Of a DNA stretch of 64,000 nucleotides, positions 25,348-39,000 are shown in pieces; position 1 is the stretch's first letter, and each line of letters begins with the position of its first letter. Under the pieces are notes generated by a model. The model did no database searches. It had not been told where the DNA came from and was given only the letters and a program-made list of their open reading frames with translations. The DNA lies in assembly GCA_948470475.1 (NCBI GenBank), contig OX419341.1:4692853-4756852 (forward strand), read 5' to 3'. The DNA is from Galaxea fascicularis. Its lineage: Eukaryota > Cnidaria > Anthozoa > Scleractinia > Euphylliidae. The position numbers and the translations under genes were made by a program.

Positions 25348-28300
25348 ATGGCGGACGCAAAACCGTGGTTTTACACTATAAGAAAGCACAGAAAGAAGTC
25401 CATTGCTGCTGCATTATTTGCAGGGTGGCTGATGAGTTATGGAACTAATAAGTATAGGTAGGATTTCCTGTGCTAACCCCCTAAGATTTATACAGTGCTT
25501 ATGAAGTACTGAACTTATTTGCTTATGTTTCGAACGTCATCATTAATATAAAAGTTAAGTGTAAGTTTGTTTGCACTTTTCATTGGTAGAGAGTACATGG
25601 TTAGAAGAGAATTATGCCATGAAGCGAAGGTATGGGTATGATATTGATGTTTGTTTGTTTGTTTTGTTTTTTGTAATAAACGTCGTCATTCCCACCGTGG
25701 CCCATATAGGACATCTAACATATTTTTTTCGATTGAAATTTTCATCTCAAATGTTTGTTACAAAATCTGAGTTGTTAATCTGTTCAAATAAAAAACGGAT
25801 TTTTACAGCAAAAATCCAAGTTGTTTAATCTCCAAAAGACACAACTCGGATTTCTAACGCAAAAATCCGAGTTGTTAATTTTTCAGTTTAGTAACTCAGA
25901 TTTTTAGCGCAAAAATCCGAGTTGTTAACTTTATAATTAAACAACTCAGATTTCTAACGCAAAAATCTGAGTTGTTTTATCTCAAAAATACACAACTCGA
26001 ATTTTTAACGCAAAAATCCAAGTTGTTTAATGAGGGTCCAAAATAGGGTTTTGCAATCCCGCATCCTGCCACCCTTTTCGGCCTTATCCCACCATCCCAC
26101 CACCCTTTTCGGCCTTATCCCGCCATCCCGTCATATCGACAGCCTCCATCCCGATCCCGCCATAAAACTCCGTAAGTATTCATCGTTATAGTAAATGAGA
26201 AAGTCAATTTTATACCCATTTTAACTAACTGAGACTGATCAGCTCAATGGCAATTCAGATAGTACGTATTCAGAGAATTACTTATGTGAGCTTCGGTTCA
26301 TGTAGGGCCACTTTAGGTATACAGAAATTAAAAAACAAATCGACTGTTAAACCGTACTGGACGACCAAATCGGCTAGAAAGTTGACATCTCGAGTAACTT
26401 GCTGGTTTCCCAAACCACTTTCCTCTCCTACAAAACCATCGCATCACCTTCTTCCTTTTCTGCCTCCGATGAGCCCGAGGCTACTGGCGGTGTCACCATC
26501 ATGCCCAGAAACGACCTCGACCCGACCTCTATAAGCTATGAAGTAAACTAGTCAAACCGTGGAGATAATTCTAAATGAAATATATATTGATGAAATAGCG
26601 TGCTCTTTGTCCTATCTCCTATCTGTTGTTTTATCGTGACATGCGTTTAATATTGCCGATCTTTAAGCGATGGTCTAACAGGCAGACAGTAATTATTTGG
26701 TCTATTTGATGCATGCTGTCTTGTTTTCACTAAGACAAACCAACAAGATTCTGTTCACGCAGTACAATAAATACCCTACTTTCAACTTCAAACAACTGAA
26801 AGATTTTAAGAGTTAAAGGAACCTTTAAAAAAGTCAAAAAATGCAAGCTGTTTTAAGAGTCTACAAACTCACTTCACATTGTAAAACAAGGTATCAGTCA
26901 GATCATTATCTGCGCGCCTTGGACGAACACTGATGTACATGCAAATTGATCCAAATTGGGGTCAAATTGGGTCCCATCACCAACCAATCGCACTCCGCGT
27001 AATGACAGATGCATCATAAAGTATTTATTTTAGTGTAAACAGATCGCCACTGAGCACCGTGTACCAAAATAAAACTTCCTTTATCAACAGAGATCTTGCT
27101 GAAAGAGGTTTTATGGCCGTTTTTGAAGGTCTTTTTTCACGTGTTCCATCCCGCATCCCGCCATTAATTTTTTAAACATCCCACATCCCGCCTGCGAAAA
27201 TACAAGCATCCCAGTCTCACCAGGGAAGTTTCATCCCATATCCCACCCCTAAAATTTTTCGTATTCCGCATCCCGCCAAACCTATTTTTGACCCTCTTTA
27301 ATCTCTAAAAATACACAACTCTGATTTCTAGCATAAAAATCCGAGTTCTTAATTTCTCAATTAAACAACTCGGATTTCTAACTCAAAAATTTGAGTTGTC
27401 AATTTTTCAGTTGAACACCTCAGATTTAAAATCAGTTAAAAATCAGTGTTGTTTAATCTCCAAAATACACAACTTGGATTTCTAACGCAAAAATCCGAGT
27501 TGGTTAATTGAGAAATTAAGAACTCGGATTTTTACGCTAGAAATCCAAGTTGTGTATTTTTAGAGATTAAACAACTTGGATTTTTGCGTTAGAAATCCGA
27601 GTTGTTTAATTGAGAAATTAAGAACTCAGATTTTTACGCTAGAAATCCGAGTTGTGTATTTTTGAGATAAAACAACTCGGATTTTTGCGGTTTTGTTAGA
27701 AATCCGAGTTGTGTATTTTGGAGATAAAACAACTCAGATTTTTGCGTTAGAAATCCGAGTTGTTTAATTATAAAGTTAACAACTCGGATTTTTGCGCTAA
27801 AAATCTGAGTTACTTAATTGAAAAATTAATAACTTGGATTTTTGCGTTAGAAATCCGAGTTGTGTCTTTTGGAGATAAAACAACTCGGATTTTTGCTGTA
27901 AAAATCTGTCGTTTATTTGAACAGATTAACAACTCAGATTTTGTAACAAACATTTGAGATGAAAATTTCAATTGAAAAAAAATGTATTTTAGATGTCCTA
28001 TTTGGGCCACGGTACATTCCAAATGATTCCTTACCATGGTGAACTGAACAGAGCTTGCTAATCGGTCAGTATAAAATGCAGGCTGCAGACTGCAGATTGC
28101 AGACTGCAGATTGGGTATAAAATGCAGAATAGGTATGAAATGCAGATTGCAGACTGCATTATGAAATGCAGACTGACACCAAAACCATTTCTGTCAAATA
28201 CATGATGAATTTTCCATATTTTAAGCCTACGCTAGTGTCATGCACTCGCCTTTCCAAGTATTACCCTGGATGTCAGAGGTTATTTTCTTTACATTTGGAG

Positions 28301-28431
28301 GAGGGAAATAATTATTATTCAGCAAAGCTGCAGCCTCTTTTCACTCTTAAACAGAATGAGAAGCCTAGTCACTTGCATTGTCAATGTCAGCAACCCCGTA
28401 ACATGATATATTGCTCAGACTTCACACAGAT

Positions 28432-28469
<38 letters not shown>

Positions 28470-31400
28470 TAAAAACAACGTTAAGTCTAAAATCGTTCTA
28501 TCTGAATGTGAGTGCTCTACTAATTGGTGAGACTGTAAATCAAGTAAACTCTAAATTAAATCAAATGTTGGTTTTTGAGAAGAGGGGAAAACTGGAGTAC
28601 CCGGGGAAAAACCTCTTGGAGCAGAGTAGAGAACCAACAAACTCAGCCCACTTATGACACTGAGTCCGGTAATCGAACCTGGGACACACTGGGTCGGCGA
28701 GCGCTCTCACCACTGTGTCATTTGTAGCATGTGAACAATTTCTTGTATAGATGAATGTGAATAATATATGAAATCATATATCTGAATTTCTTACAGTAGC
28801 TTAACTCAAAAAACAAAATGTGTAAATGACTTGAATGCATCCATGAAACTCAGAATGCCAATTACAGGTATCTGAAAGAGAACCCCATTGTACTTCCAAA
28901 GAGAGTTACAATGTATAACCCTTCAAATAAAACATGTTGCATGCTGTAAATAAAACATTTAAGCCACAGAATACATGAAGCTAATATGTTTCTTCTCCAG
29001 TATTTTTGATTTGCCATTGAAAAACGGCTGCGTCAAAAAAATGAAAGCTAGCAAATCAAACCAAAGAACACCAACTGTTTTGGCTGACCTTAAAAAGGCG
29101 ATTGCATGATGTTACCGTGAGTTACAAATCAACAATTTATCATGTTTTTCACACCGATTTTTTTGGTGTCAGTTTGCATTTTATACCGAGTCTGCAGTCT
29201 GCAATCTGCAGTCTGCATTTTATACTGACTGGATTGCTAAATACTCAATGAGGATGAATAGTCCTGACAGTTTTGCTTGAAATTATATATTGTGTTCAGG
29301 GCAGGGAGGTAAAAACCATACTTTACCAGTGGCACATCCCTGTGTAGGCCATATATAGGAGACCCTCATCCCCTCACTCCCACCCTTCCACCCTGGAGCA
29401 GTGGGGGTGGGGGGATGGTTGTCACTCATCAGGCTTTTAGCAGATTTAGAACTGTGGCACTGGCTGCTAAAAGCATGTTGAAGTTGCTTGTTACTAACTT
29501 TATAGGAGACAGGGAAGCAGTGAAATGACGCAAACACTGACCTTCTATCAAATGGTAGGGGCTCCTGACTGGGCACCATGTGTGGGTGTTGTTCTCATCC
29601 TTGTTTAAAGAGGTTTGGGCACTCGGGTCTAAACCCTCCTCAAGAGCCAACATAATTTTCCACATTCCATTTGATTTGATCTAGAAAGTTTTCCTTATCA
29701 GGACATGGTGTCAAATACTTCAGACACTGATCAGCAAGCTTTGTTATTTATTTAATCTGTTTGACAGGCTTTTGGAGATAAAACAATGCCATCTTTGAAA
29801 AAGCCCAGGAGATTGACACTGTTTTTCAACCCAGCTGCTGGAAGGTACAAATTTGCCTTTACTTCTAATCACATTTGACAAAATCTCTTATAAAAATTCT
29901 ACAAAGCTATTGACCATGCCAAAATATAATTTTGGTACTTAGATGCAAATATTTCTGGATTCACATTTCTTGCTAAATGACCAATGGCATTAGTAATTGA
30001 ATGCCATTCTGTTGGAAATTGTACCATCTGAAGAATTGTGTTATTCATTGGTTTTTTTGTGTTTTATTTTTTCGTTTTTAGTGGAAGTGCTGATACTCTA
30101 TTAAAGAAGAATGCTGAACCCATACTTCATATAGCAGGGTTAGATATTACCATTGTTAAGGTAGGAAATAGTTATGGTAGTTATGCTATTCAGAACTAAT
30201 TAAAAGTAAATTCCATCTCAACATCATAGTATTCATGAAACCTGCTTATACAGATTGAAGGTGCTGTTCATTATGTAAGTGTGATTCAACAAATATAAAC
30301 TAACATGACTCACTCTCCTTGAAACTGTTTTTCTAAAACCTTGCCTCAGTATTATTGTTACCATTGTTTTCAGACAGATAAGAAACAAAATAAATGAAGG
30401 GGTCGGAGCAAACCATTCTATGTTGAATTTTGGTCTGTTTTTTTTCCTCCAAATGAGCTGAATTTTTGCATGTGCTCTCTGATTTAATAGAAAACTACAG
30501 CCCTGCACTTTTTTGCACTGGTTTGTGCTTTGTTTTCGAGTAAAAATGGATGGAGAAATCTCAATGGTGCCTTTTGAGATCTTGTGTTCAATGAGAAACA
30601 AAAGGAACCTTTTTTTTAATAATATTTAATATCATTAAATAAAATAGCTACAACTGTTTACATTGTAAATAAGTACATGCTTAGACAGACTGAAGACACA
30701 ATATCAGCGTGATTCAACAAAATTAGAATGAATTTCATGACAGTATCAGTAATCTGTGTTTAACCCTTAAACTCCCAGAACTGATTAGTGCATAACGTCT
30801 CCTTATAATATTGGTACCTTGACCAGCAGACAGGTAATGAGAATAGGCAAATTTATCAGCCAGAGGATGTTATCTTGATGTAACCCCAAATTCTCTTAAC
30901 TAATGTACTTGTTTGTATATAGCTGCTAGAGAGGAGAATTAATAATCAGATCTTGGCCATTGACGGGTTAAACTTTATAAAGCCTTGCGTAGAATTTGTA
31001 TTAATGTTGTTGTTATTTTCAGACAGACTATGAGGGACAAATTAAAATGCTGACACAGTACATTGATCCAAAAACAGATGGAATTATTGTAGCAGGAGGA
31101 GATGGCACTTTACTCGAGGTTAACAGACAAACTGCTTTAATTTGTTGATCTTTTAGTTTCTTGAGCCTTAAGAAATTGAAGGGTAGTAAAGTTTTGCATT
31201 GAAAATCTTTAGTTGAACTAATTCATGCTTGTATTACACGTCTTGAATAAGTTAACATGAATTGTCTTCATTCAAGTTATTCTCTGATGTGTGGTTTTAG
31301 GTTGTTACTGGATTGCTACGACGCAGTGACCAGGTATGCTGTAACACTGTTTTATGAAATATAGAATGATGAACATCACTCAATGGAGTCTCACCTTGTT

Positions 31401-34400
31401 ATTATAATCATGCAATTACAGTTAAACTACATAGTGTGTGTCATTTAAGAAGTGAGATTAACTTTCACCAATCTAAGTGTCAACATATAAGGGTATAAAC
31501 AACACTTTTTTGAGGATAAGATGGTATGGACCAGTTATGAGAAAACAGTAATTTACTGAGCCTTGGTTGTAGTAAATGGCTGCAAATTGGTGAGCAAACT
31601 CCATTCCAAGTTTGAGATAGTTTGTAGAAAGTGACAAAAACATAGAAAACAAATCATGCATTTTAAGATTACTACCACGGTTCAAAGTAAAGAAGTATCC
31701 CTATTGTTGTTTTAATTGTTGTGTTTGTTGTTGTTACTTTTAGGAAGAAATTAGCAAGATCCCAATTGGAGTGATTCCTCTTGGCAAACACAATTCCTTC
31801 TGTAACAGAATTTTTTCAAACAAGAATGTAGCAGAGGCAAGGTCAGTACAAGAATGGTTCTGCAGGACAATATTTTGGCCCAAAATGGCTGTGGTATAAC
31901 CTATCCATGTTCATATAATAATAATAATAACTTTTTTTAGTCAGGGTAGCACGTAGTAATAGCCATGGGCTAAGAAACTTGTGCCCGTGAAATCTATTAC
32001 AAATCAAATCAGATCAAATCAAATACTGGTTTTTGATGAGAGGGGAAAACCGGAGTATATGTACCTTGGAGCAGAGTACAGAACCAATAAGCTCAGCCCA
32101 CATATGATACAGAGTCTGGGAATCAAACCCAGACACATTGGTGGAAGGCGAGCGCTCTCACCACTGCGCCAACCCTGCTCCCCAACTTGTTGACTGGGTA
32201 ACTGTCAAGTGAATGAGTGCACTTAAGTATATAATTAGATTTATTTTAAACCTGTTTCTAGGACAATCGGGAATGCAGCATTGGCCATTGTCAAAGGATA
32301 TATAAGGCCAGTGGATGTAATGGAAATCAAGGTACACTTCAGTATTTTTCTTATTCCTTTATTTCAGTCTAATTCTTTTCAGAAACTAAATAACTGTAAA
32401 GCTCTATTAGGAAAGATTTAATAAATGTCTACAACAGGTATAAAAAAATTGTTCATCTCCAGAACAGGTACCACTTTGATTGCAAATTGTCTTATAAAAC
32501 AGGATCAAAGTCACCCTCACACCCACTCAGGGGGTGGGTGTGGGGGATACCTTCATTGACAGCTAACATGCTTTGGTTAGAATTCATTGATTTCTTGTTC
32601 ATTTTGCTCTATTTTCACAATATTGTTTGTTACAGGGTGACGAAGGTCGCTCGACTTTTGCTCTCTCCAGGCTTCACTGGGGTGCATTTAGAGATGCTAA
32701 TGAAAAGGAAGATAAGTATGTCAGTAGGTCCTAGGTGAACAGGTAGTGGTTTGTAAAGAGTGTTTGTTGATACTTTTGCAATCGTTTTGTGAGGATTGTC
32801 TTCCCAAACATTGCAACACAAGTTGTGCAAACAATGCCTGAAGTAGCATACCCCACCACAATATTTTGTAGTCTTAAAATAATGGATTGTTGTTGGTACA
32901 TTTTGTGGTGGTTGTATAGCAACACACACACACACAAATGAAGACTTTTCCACTCTCCAGTATATTTCAAATTGCACATCCCTTTTAGTCCTTAATAGGG
33001 TGGCGTTACCTATTAAACAGGGGCACCTAACGACAAGTTGCTGTAGATATCTGTTTGGTGGATAATACTTTGCTTTAGGTTTTCAGCATCAATCAAAGGG
33101 TGCACTCGGATTTTTGTAACTGAAATGTGGCCTAAAAGATTCATAATGGGAAACAATAGCTCCTGATGTTTTGAGGGGTCATATTTGCTGCTTTTGGTAG
33201 TTAAAATTATCAGCTGGCATTTTCAGGAAGAAAGTAGTTCCCTAGAAAGCTGGTGGAAAGGTCACTTGAGCTAGCAATTTCTCAAAGGAAGATTTTGTTC
33301 CCTAAAATTTTCAGGCAAATAAAAGTTCAGCAACAGATAAAATTAGTCTAGGTAAAGGAAACATCACTTTAAACAGCTTTTAGTTGATTTGGTGCATTGG
33401 GTGCCCTTGATTGAATAGTCATGCTATGTCAATGTTAAGCAAATTTAAAATTGGCAAGTGATTAATAATTAATTTTTATTGTTTCCTCTCTAAACAGATT
33501 TTGGATGGTGGGGCCCCTAAGAAGAAAGTTGTCATATCTTGTTGCAGTTGTCAAGGTTTGTGGGATGTTTTGATTGATTTGATGTCTTTTTACACGGTAA
33601 ACATTAACTGTCCCTTAAATCTGTTTTAGGACTGGCCCCCACTTCTCAATACTACTCTTACATATCCAGTAAATCAGCCAGCACAAGACACTTCAAATAA
33701 CGTCAATACTAGATCACAAGGCAGGGAAAGCCCACTTGTTTTAGCAGCAGTCAACTGCCAGAGTACCACTGAATCACAACACAGGGATCCTTACACAGAG
33801 GGGAGTACTGTCCATGATGGATGGATCAACAGCTCAGTGCAAACATTTGGCTTGACTGTGGAACCTCTTAATAAAGCAAGCTTACAGGTATATAGATTCG
33901 CCCATGCAATTCAATTCCATTTATACATTCAATCAATACAGCTGGAATAGACTATTTGTAATAAATTATTTGAACAAAGCTTACAGCAGCAGTCCTGGCT
34001 GAGCTTAAGTCTATTAAGCTTTGCAACAATGTTCGTAGGATTGGGAGCCTCCCAAACATGAATAGGTAGATTTTTCCAGAGTGGACATGTGGAAAATGAT
34101 CTGTGCTTAAAGCTGGAGGTGGGTACTAACCTATGGTACCTCTTTACCTGTGTTCATTTTTCAGATTGACAGATTTCTGGAGGTAAAACTTTGGCCTTCA
34201 GATCTCACAAAGACAGAGTTTATTGAAACTGGGTCAGTGTGATTGGGATTTGTATCCAAAGTGAAAAAACATGTTATTTTTAAAGTCAACATTCATCAAC
34301 ATTAAATTTCACTCCAACAGATGGAAAATGGAAAAGATGGAAAAAGAAGGCAAACATAACCTGGTGGACAGCACAAGTAATGATAAGAACTTTATTACAC

Positions 34401-36078
34401 AGATTATTGATGATTATTATCAGGGCTGTCACTAATTTTTGAAGTAGATGGGGATATTCAAAAAATAGCTGGGGATTTGAGTTGCTGTAGTAAAGTCGAC
34501 ATGCTAGTTTTATATCAAGTAGCCAGGGATATACCTCAAAATACTAGGTGAAAACCTCCAGTCCCTTAATGACATCCCTGATTATCAACTGTTACTATGT
34601 TATTGCTACTGACTATTATTATTTACTATCACTATTATAATAGTATATATAACAAAATTCTTGATTCTTATTGGTTCTGTGTAGGCCTATTTGTCGCTTA
34701 ATTAGTGCGCAATCACACGGGTGTCCAATTACAGGTATCCAATTTCAACTTTTGTAATTGGATACCTGTAATTGGACACCTATGCCATTTACATGTCAAT
34801 TATGTGCTCTTTAATGGCTTCCTTCATAATGTTTTCCTACTATTTGTAAGACTGTTGGAACATACCACTGACTTTTTCACTCAAAGGAGGTTCTCAAAAT
34901 CTTCTTAATCTCGAAATCTGTTATCGATACGATTAATTAGTAATTAGACCTCGTGTCATTCAATTGAGAGAGTAATCATGCTCGTAATTTCAAATCAGAC
35001 TCGCACTACATACTTGTCTGATTTTGAAATTACTCGCCCGATTACCCCCTGAATTGTGCTCCACTTGGTCCGATTACTATTACTTACTATTAATCATTGG
35101 TTATTGATTATTGTGGTTATAACAAACATTCTTGTTTCCTTTGTGTGACCGTCCCAACAGGGTCACGTAATGAGATTTAACACAAAGTGATTCTTTGTCC
35201 ACAACTTTAAATTGTCACCTAAGTTACACACAACCTCCAAAATACATGTACCCGTACATAGTAACTAGAATTTGACAAAAATTTGAAATTTGCTTTACCT
35301 AGGGCACAGATGTTTAATAGTCGAACAACTAGGGCTGGACCCCCAAGATCAAAAGGTAATCATCATTTTCATACACTAGTGCTTGCTTTTCATTTTTAGG
35401 AAGTAATGATGTATGCTTTAGTGTAGAGACTCGGGGACATTTGTTTGTGGATTGATTGTAAGTTCAATTTATGCTTTGGATCCTGTGGTGGTCTAGCATT
35501 TCATCCAGGGGGAAGTACCGGTAGCTGTACTCCGAGTTGTTTCATGCTGGATACCCAGGGATGGCCCATTTAGAGGGAGGGGGATAATTAACTTCTGGTC
35601 ATGCAGCTGACTAGCCTTCCATCCAAGTGGGAGTAGTAATACTCCTAGTTATTTGATGCTGGGTATCCTGTGTTGGGTTAGCATCTTATCAAGGGAAGTA
35701 GCAATATCTCTAGATTCTTTATGCTGGGTATCTTGTGATGGATGGTGGAAGTCAGTGTGTACAGGGCATTTGATGATGGACTCGTCATGATACAGAGGCT
35801 AGGTTTTGCTCTGGACGTTCATTTTCAAAATCGATCACAAATGACATAGAAGATTATGAATTACGATAATTAAGGAGTTTTCATGGTTGGCTTTCACTGG
35901 TCTGGTAATACATTCATGAAACAGGCCAAACCTTGTTCTCATTAACACTATTTGTGGCTTGCAGGTTTCATGGTTCTCAATTGATGGCGAGCCATTTGAA
36001 GCAAAAGCAATAACCATAACTCTGCTACCCAAGAAACTTAACTTTTTCTTTAGTCCAGATGAGATTCAAAATAGCTGA
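25348..36078 (+). CDS. AGK: Acylglycerol kinase, mitochondrial (15 exons)
   Basis: AGK phosphorylates mono- and diacylglycerol to lysophosphatidic and phosphatidic acid. In vertebrates it is also a TIM22 import-complex subunit at the mitochondrial inner membrane. Coding exons: 25348-25457, 25590-25629, 29768-29844, 30082-30160, 31023-31118, 31301-31333, 31744-31841, 32262-32331, 32636-32715, 33498-33555, 33630-33887, 34165-34232, 34321-34376, 35400-35422, 35965-36078. They sum to 1260 nt, 419 residues plus stop, in phase throughout; human AGK has 422. Visible features are a basic N-terminus with a hydrophobic stretch (AAALFAGWLMSYG), the nucleotide-binding FFNPAAGSGSAD at about 69-80, VKTDYEG, GGDGTLLE at 127-134, IPIGVIPLG, LHWGAFRDA and the C-terminal FSIDGEPFEA. 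No catalytic motif is broken. The 23-nt exon 14 is the weakest call (donor GTAGAG), but it fixes both phase and length. Confidence 0.93.
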
Positions 36079-39000
36079 TCCATTGGAGTTTGTTGTGGAT
36101 GCAAGAGTTAAGAAATTTAAAAAAAAAAAAAAAACAGAAGGATCAACGACAACAACAGCATGAGCGTACCCGCAATCTTGACGAAACCAGACTGGCGAAA
36201 GATGATTGCCTGTTCTCTTAAGGTCGGCACACACGAGGGGAATTTTTGCAGGGAATTTTTGCTGGGAATATTCCCACGTACAGTTCACACGATGGGGACA
36301 AACCTTTTTAGGCGAATGTTCCCAGGGTACAAATTTTGGTCCCCGTGAAAAGATTTGTTAGTTTGACACGAAGGGACTTGGCCTCCGCGATCGTTCCCTG
36401 TGCAGCGGCCTGTTTAACAGGGATGTTGATGAAGCTCAAAGACAAAGTCAGGCGGACTAACACGTCTCAAGACATTATGACATTTCCAGTGTAACACTAA
36501 ATAGTTCCGTTTATCTGATTGGTGGTGGGAACTCATGAAACCTCTTCAACTGACGTTTTTGCTTCAGTTTTAACGAAATAAAAAACTTGCGTTTTGTAAG
36601 TAGTAATATGAGTGATGTATATGAAATGAATCATATATGAACTGCGGAAATGAAATCAAATGAAGAGATATAATAATAGCACATAGAGCAGTTTTGATTT
36701 GAGCGTCAAATGGTAATTGCGTTTGCTTTGGTTTTGCATTTTTTGCTTCTTTTGAGAATGTGCAATTAAAAAAAGAAAAAAGAATTGGTTCGGTCTTTGA
36801 TTGACAAGAAAAAGTTGCGTTAATTTTTTTAAAAAGAGGAGCAAACCCAACAGCATTCGCGACTTGCACACGCGTATTTTCCCGCGCTTGGCGCCGATTG
36901 CACGTAGTTGCTTTGGATTCTGATTGGCTCGTCGCACTATTTCGCTCCATTGTGATTGGCTGAAGTAATTGCTTTGGTTTTGGATTCAAGACACTCGATT
37001 GAAAATGTAGATAGCTTGAAAATGTGGCATTGTCATTGTAGCTCGTATGCTTAAACATCGATTTGTTGAAAGCGATTTTAGTTCATTCGTACTCAAATTA
37101 AAAGATATTTGATATTGAAGCATTATACTCCTTGGTTGGTTTACTGGTAATTTCGACAGAAAGGTTTTCGCCAAGAAACACATTAATTTATAGGAATAAA
37201 ACAGCATCAAATTTGAACGTTTGTGTTTACGTATGTGCATACAACAGCACTCTGAATATAACCTCCCGCCAAATATAGACCTTCTGCACTCCCCCATCCG
37301 CTCCCCCCCCCCCCCACTTAATCATCAGAGGAAGTCAAAGGGACGTAGACGGTTCCAACGTGGAAAACTCTATAAATGACAAACTCAATGAACGAAAGCC
37401 ACCGCTCCGCACGGACGTTATGCGTTCTGCCATCCTCCGCAAAATAGTGTTAAATGGTCAAGTTTTTTCTATGGAGACAACAAGCTCTTCACAATGATTT
37501 TTTTGTTTGTTTGTACGTAACTAGCTTTAATACCGTTCCTATTAGTTAAGTTGCTGGATAGTTTGTCCACATTGTACATTTTGAACGAGGTGAAATGATA
37601 GCGAAGTGATTTCAATTACTTGAATTTGTATTTTCAAATGAAATTTCCATCATAGTCATATCCGTTGCTGTTATTGTGGCTTCTAAGAGTACTGACTGTG
37701 AGCTGTTGTAAGCTGTAAGCTTACTTTTTCGAGTTGTTTTGTTTGTGTATGTGTTTTTTGGTTAAGCCAAAAATGAGTGCTCATCAAAATCGATCGAACC
37801 GATAACTTAAAAACGAATTGAAGGCATTACGGGGTATGTATATACCCTTTGTACATAAAGGCCCTGGCAAACGTTAACGAGGACAAATTGTTGCGGACAC
37901 ATTGTTGCTCATGATTGTTTCCATGCTGCGCAAACTGGGAAACATTTGTTGCGGACGCAAAATGTTTCTGAACAAAATCAGAAACACTTTTTGTGTCCCG
38001 GGGCTCGTCGAAACTCCCGAAAAGCCATTTGTAAAATTGCGATCCGCTTATTCTAAAAAGTTGGTATTTTAATATGATTTTAAGATGCAAAAGGGCAAAT
38101 TTGTTGCAAAATTTTGCGGTTTAGATGAATAAGGAAACATTTCGCAGGTTCAATTTACACAGAAAAAACTAGAATGTACTGGAACTAAAATGATTTTGAT
38201 ACCTCTCAAATACAGTCGAACCTTCCCTAACAGCCACCCCTCTATAACGACCATTTGTGCCCCGGTGGACGGTCCATACATTCACTCTTATGTTAGAGAA
38301 CTTAAGCAAAGACGTTTTTGAGACGCAGACGGTGACCGGAAGGAGAACACAACTGCTTTTGGTGTGCTCTGAACTCTACCAATCAGTTGGCAAGCCCTTG
38401 TTTAAGTATTTCAAACTCAACACCACTTTAAAAAGATCTGTAGCCAGCGCCAGGAAAAAGAAATGCCAACTTCCGGCTGCCGTTCGCGTCTCAAAAACGT
38501 CTCTGCACTGGACAACGACAAAAGCGCGTCCCAACTGCTAATTAGCCTCTACACAACGGCCAGCTAAACAACGACAGTTTATACAAAACCCTCCATTTTT
38601 ATTGTAAAAGGTCATGTTGAGAGGAGCGAAGTCAGAATTGAGCTACTTAAGGTACCTAATGTAAGCGACAAAGACGTCACTGTTGCGGAAGATACAGCTG
38701 ATGCATGTTCTTACTTTCACCTTGTTTAGTTTTGTCGACAGTTTTCTTCGGAACATTAATTTTTGGTTCCTGTTTCATTGATATGTATTTTGATTATGTT
38801 ACGTATTTACATGCTGCAATAAGCATCATTTAAAAAAATTGTTCCCCCCCCCAACCAACAGGTGTCATGTTACACCTCTACCTCTCGACAACGGCCGACA
38901 CAACGGCCTCTTTCCTCTGTCCCAAAGCTGGCCGTTAATTTAAACTTAGTATCGAATAGGTTTGTATGTGCGCATTTGGAAAATTTGACCAGATGTTTGC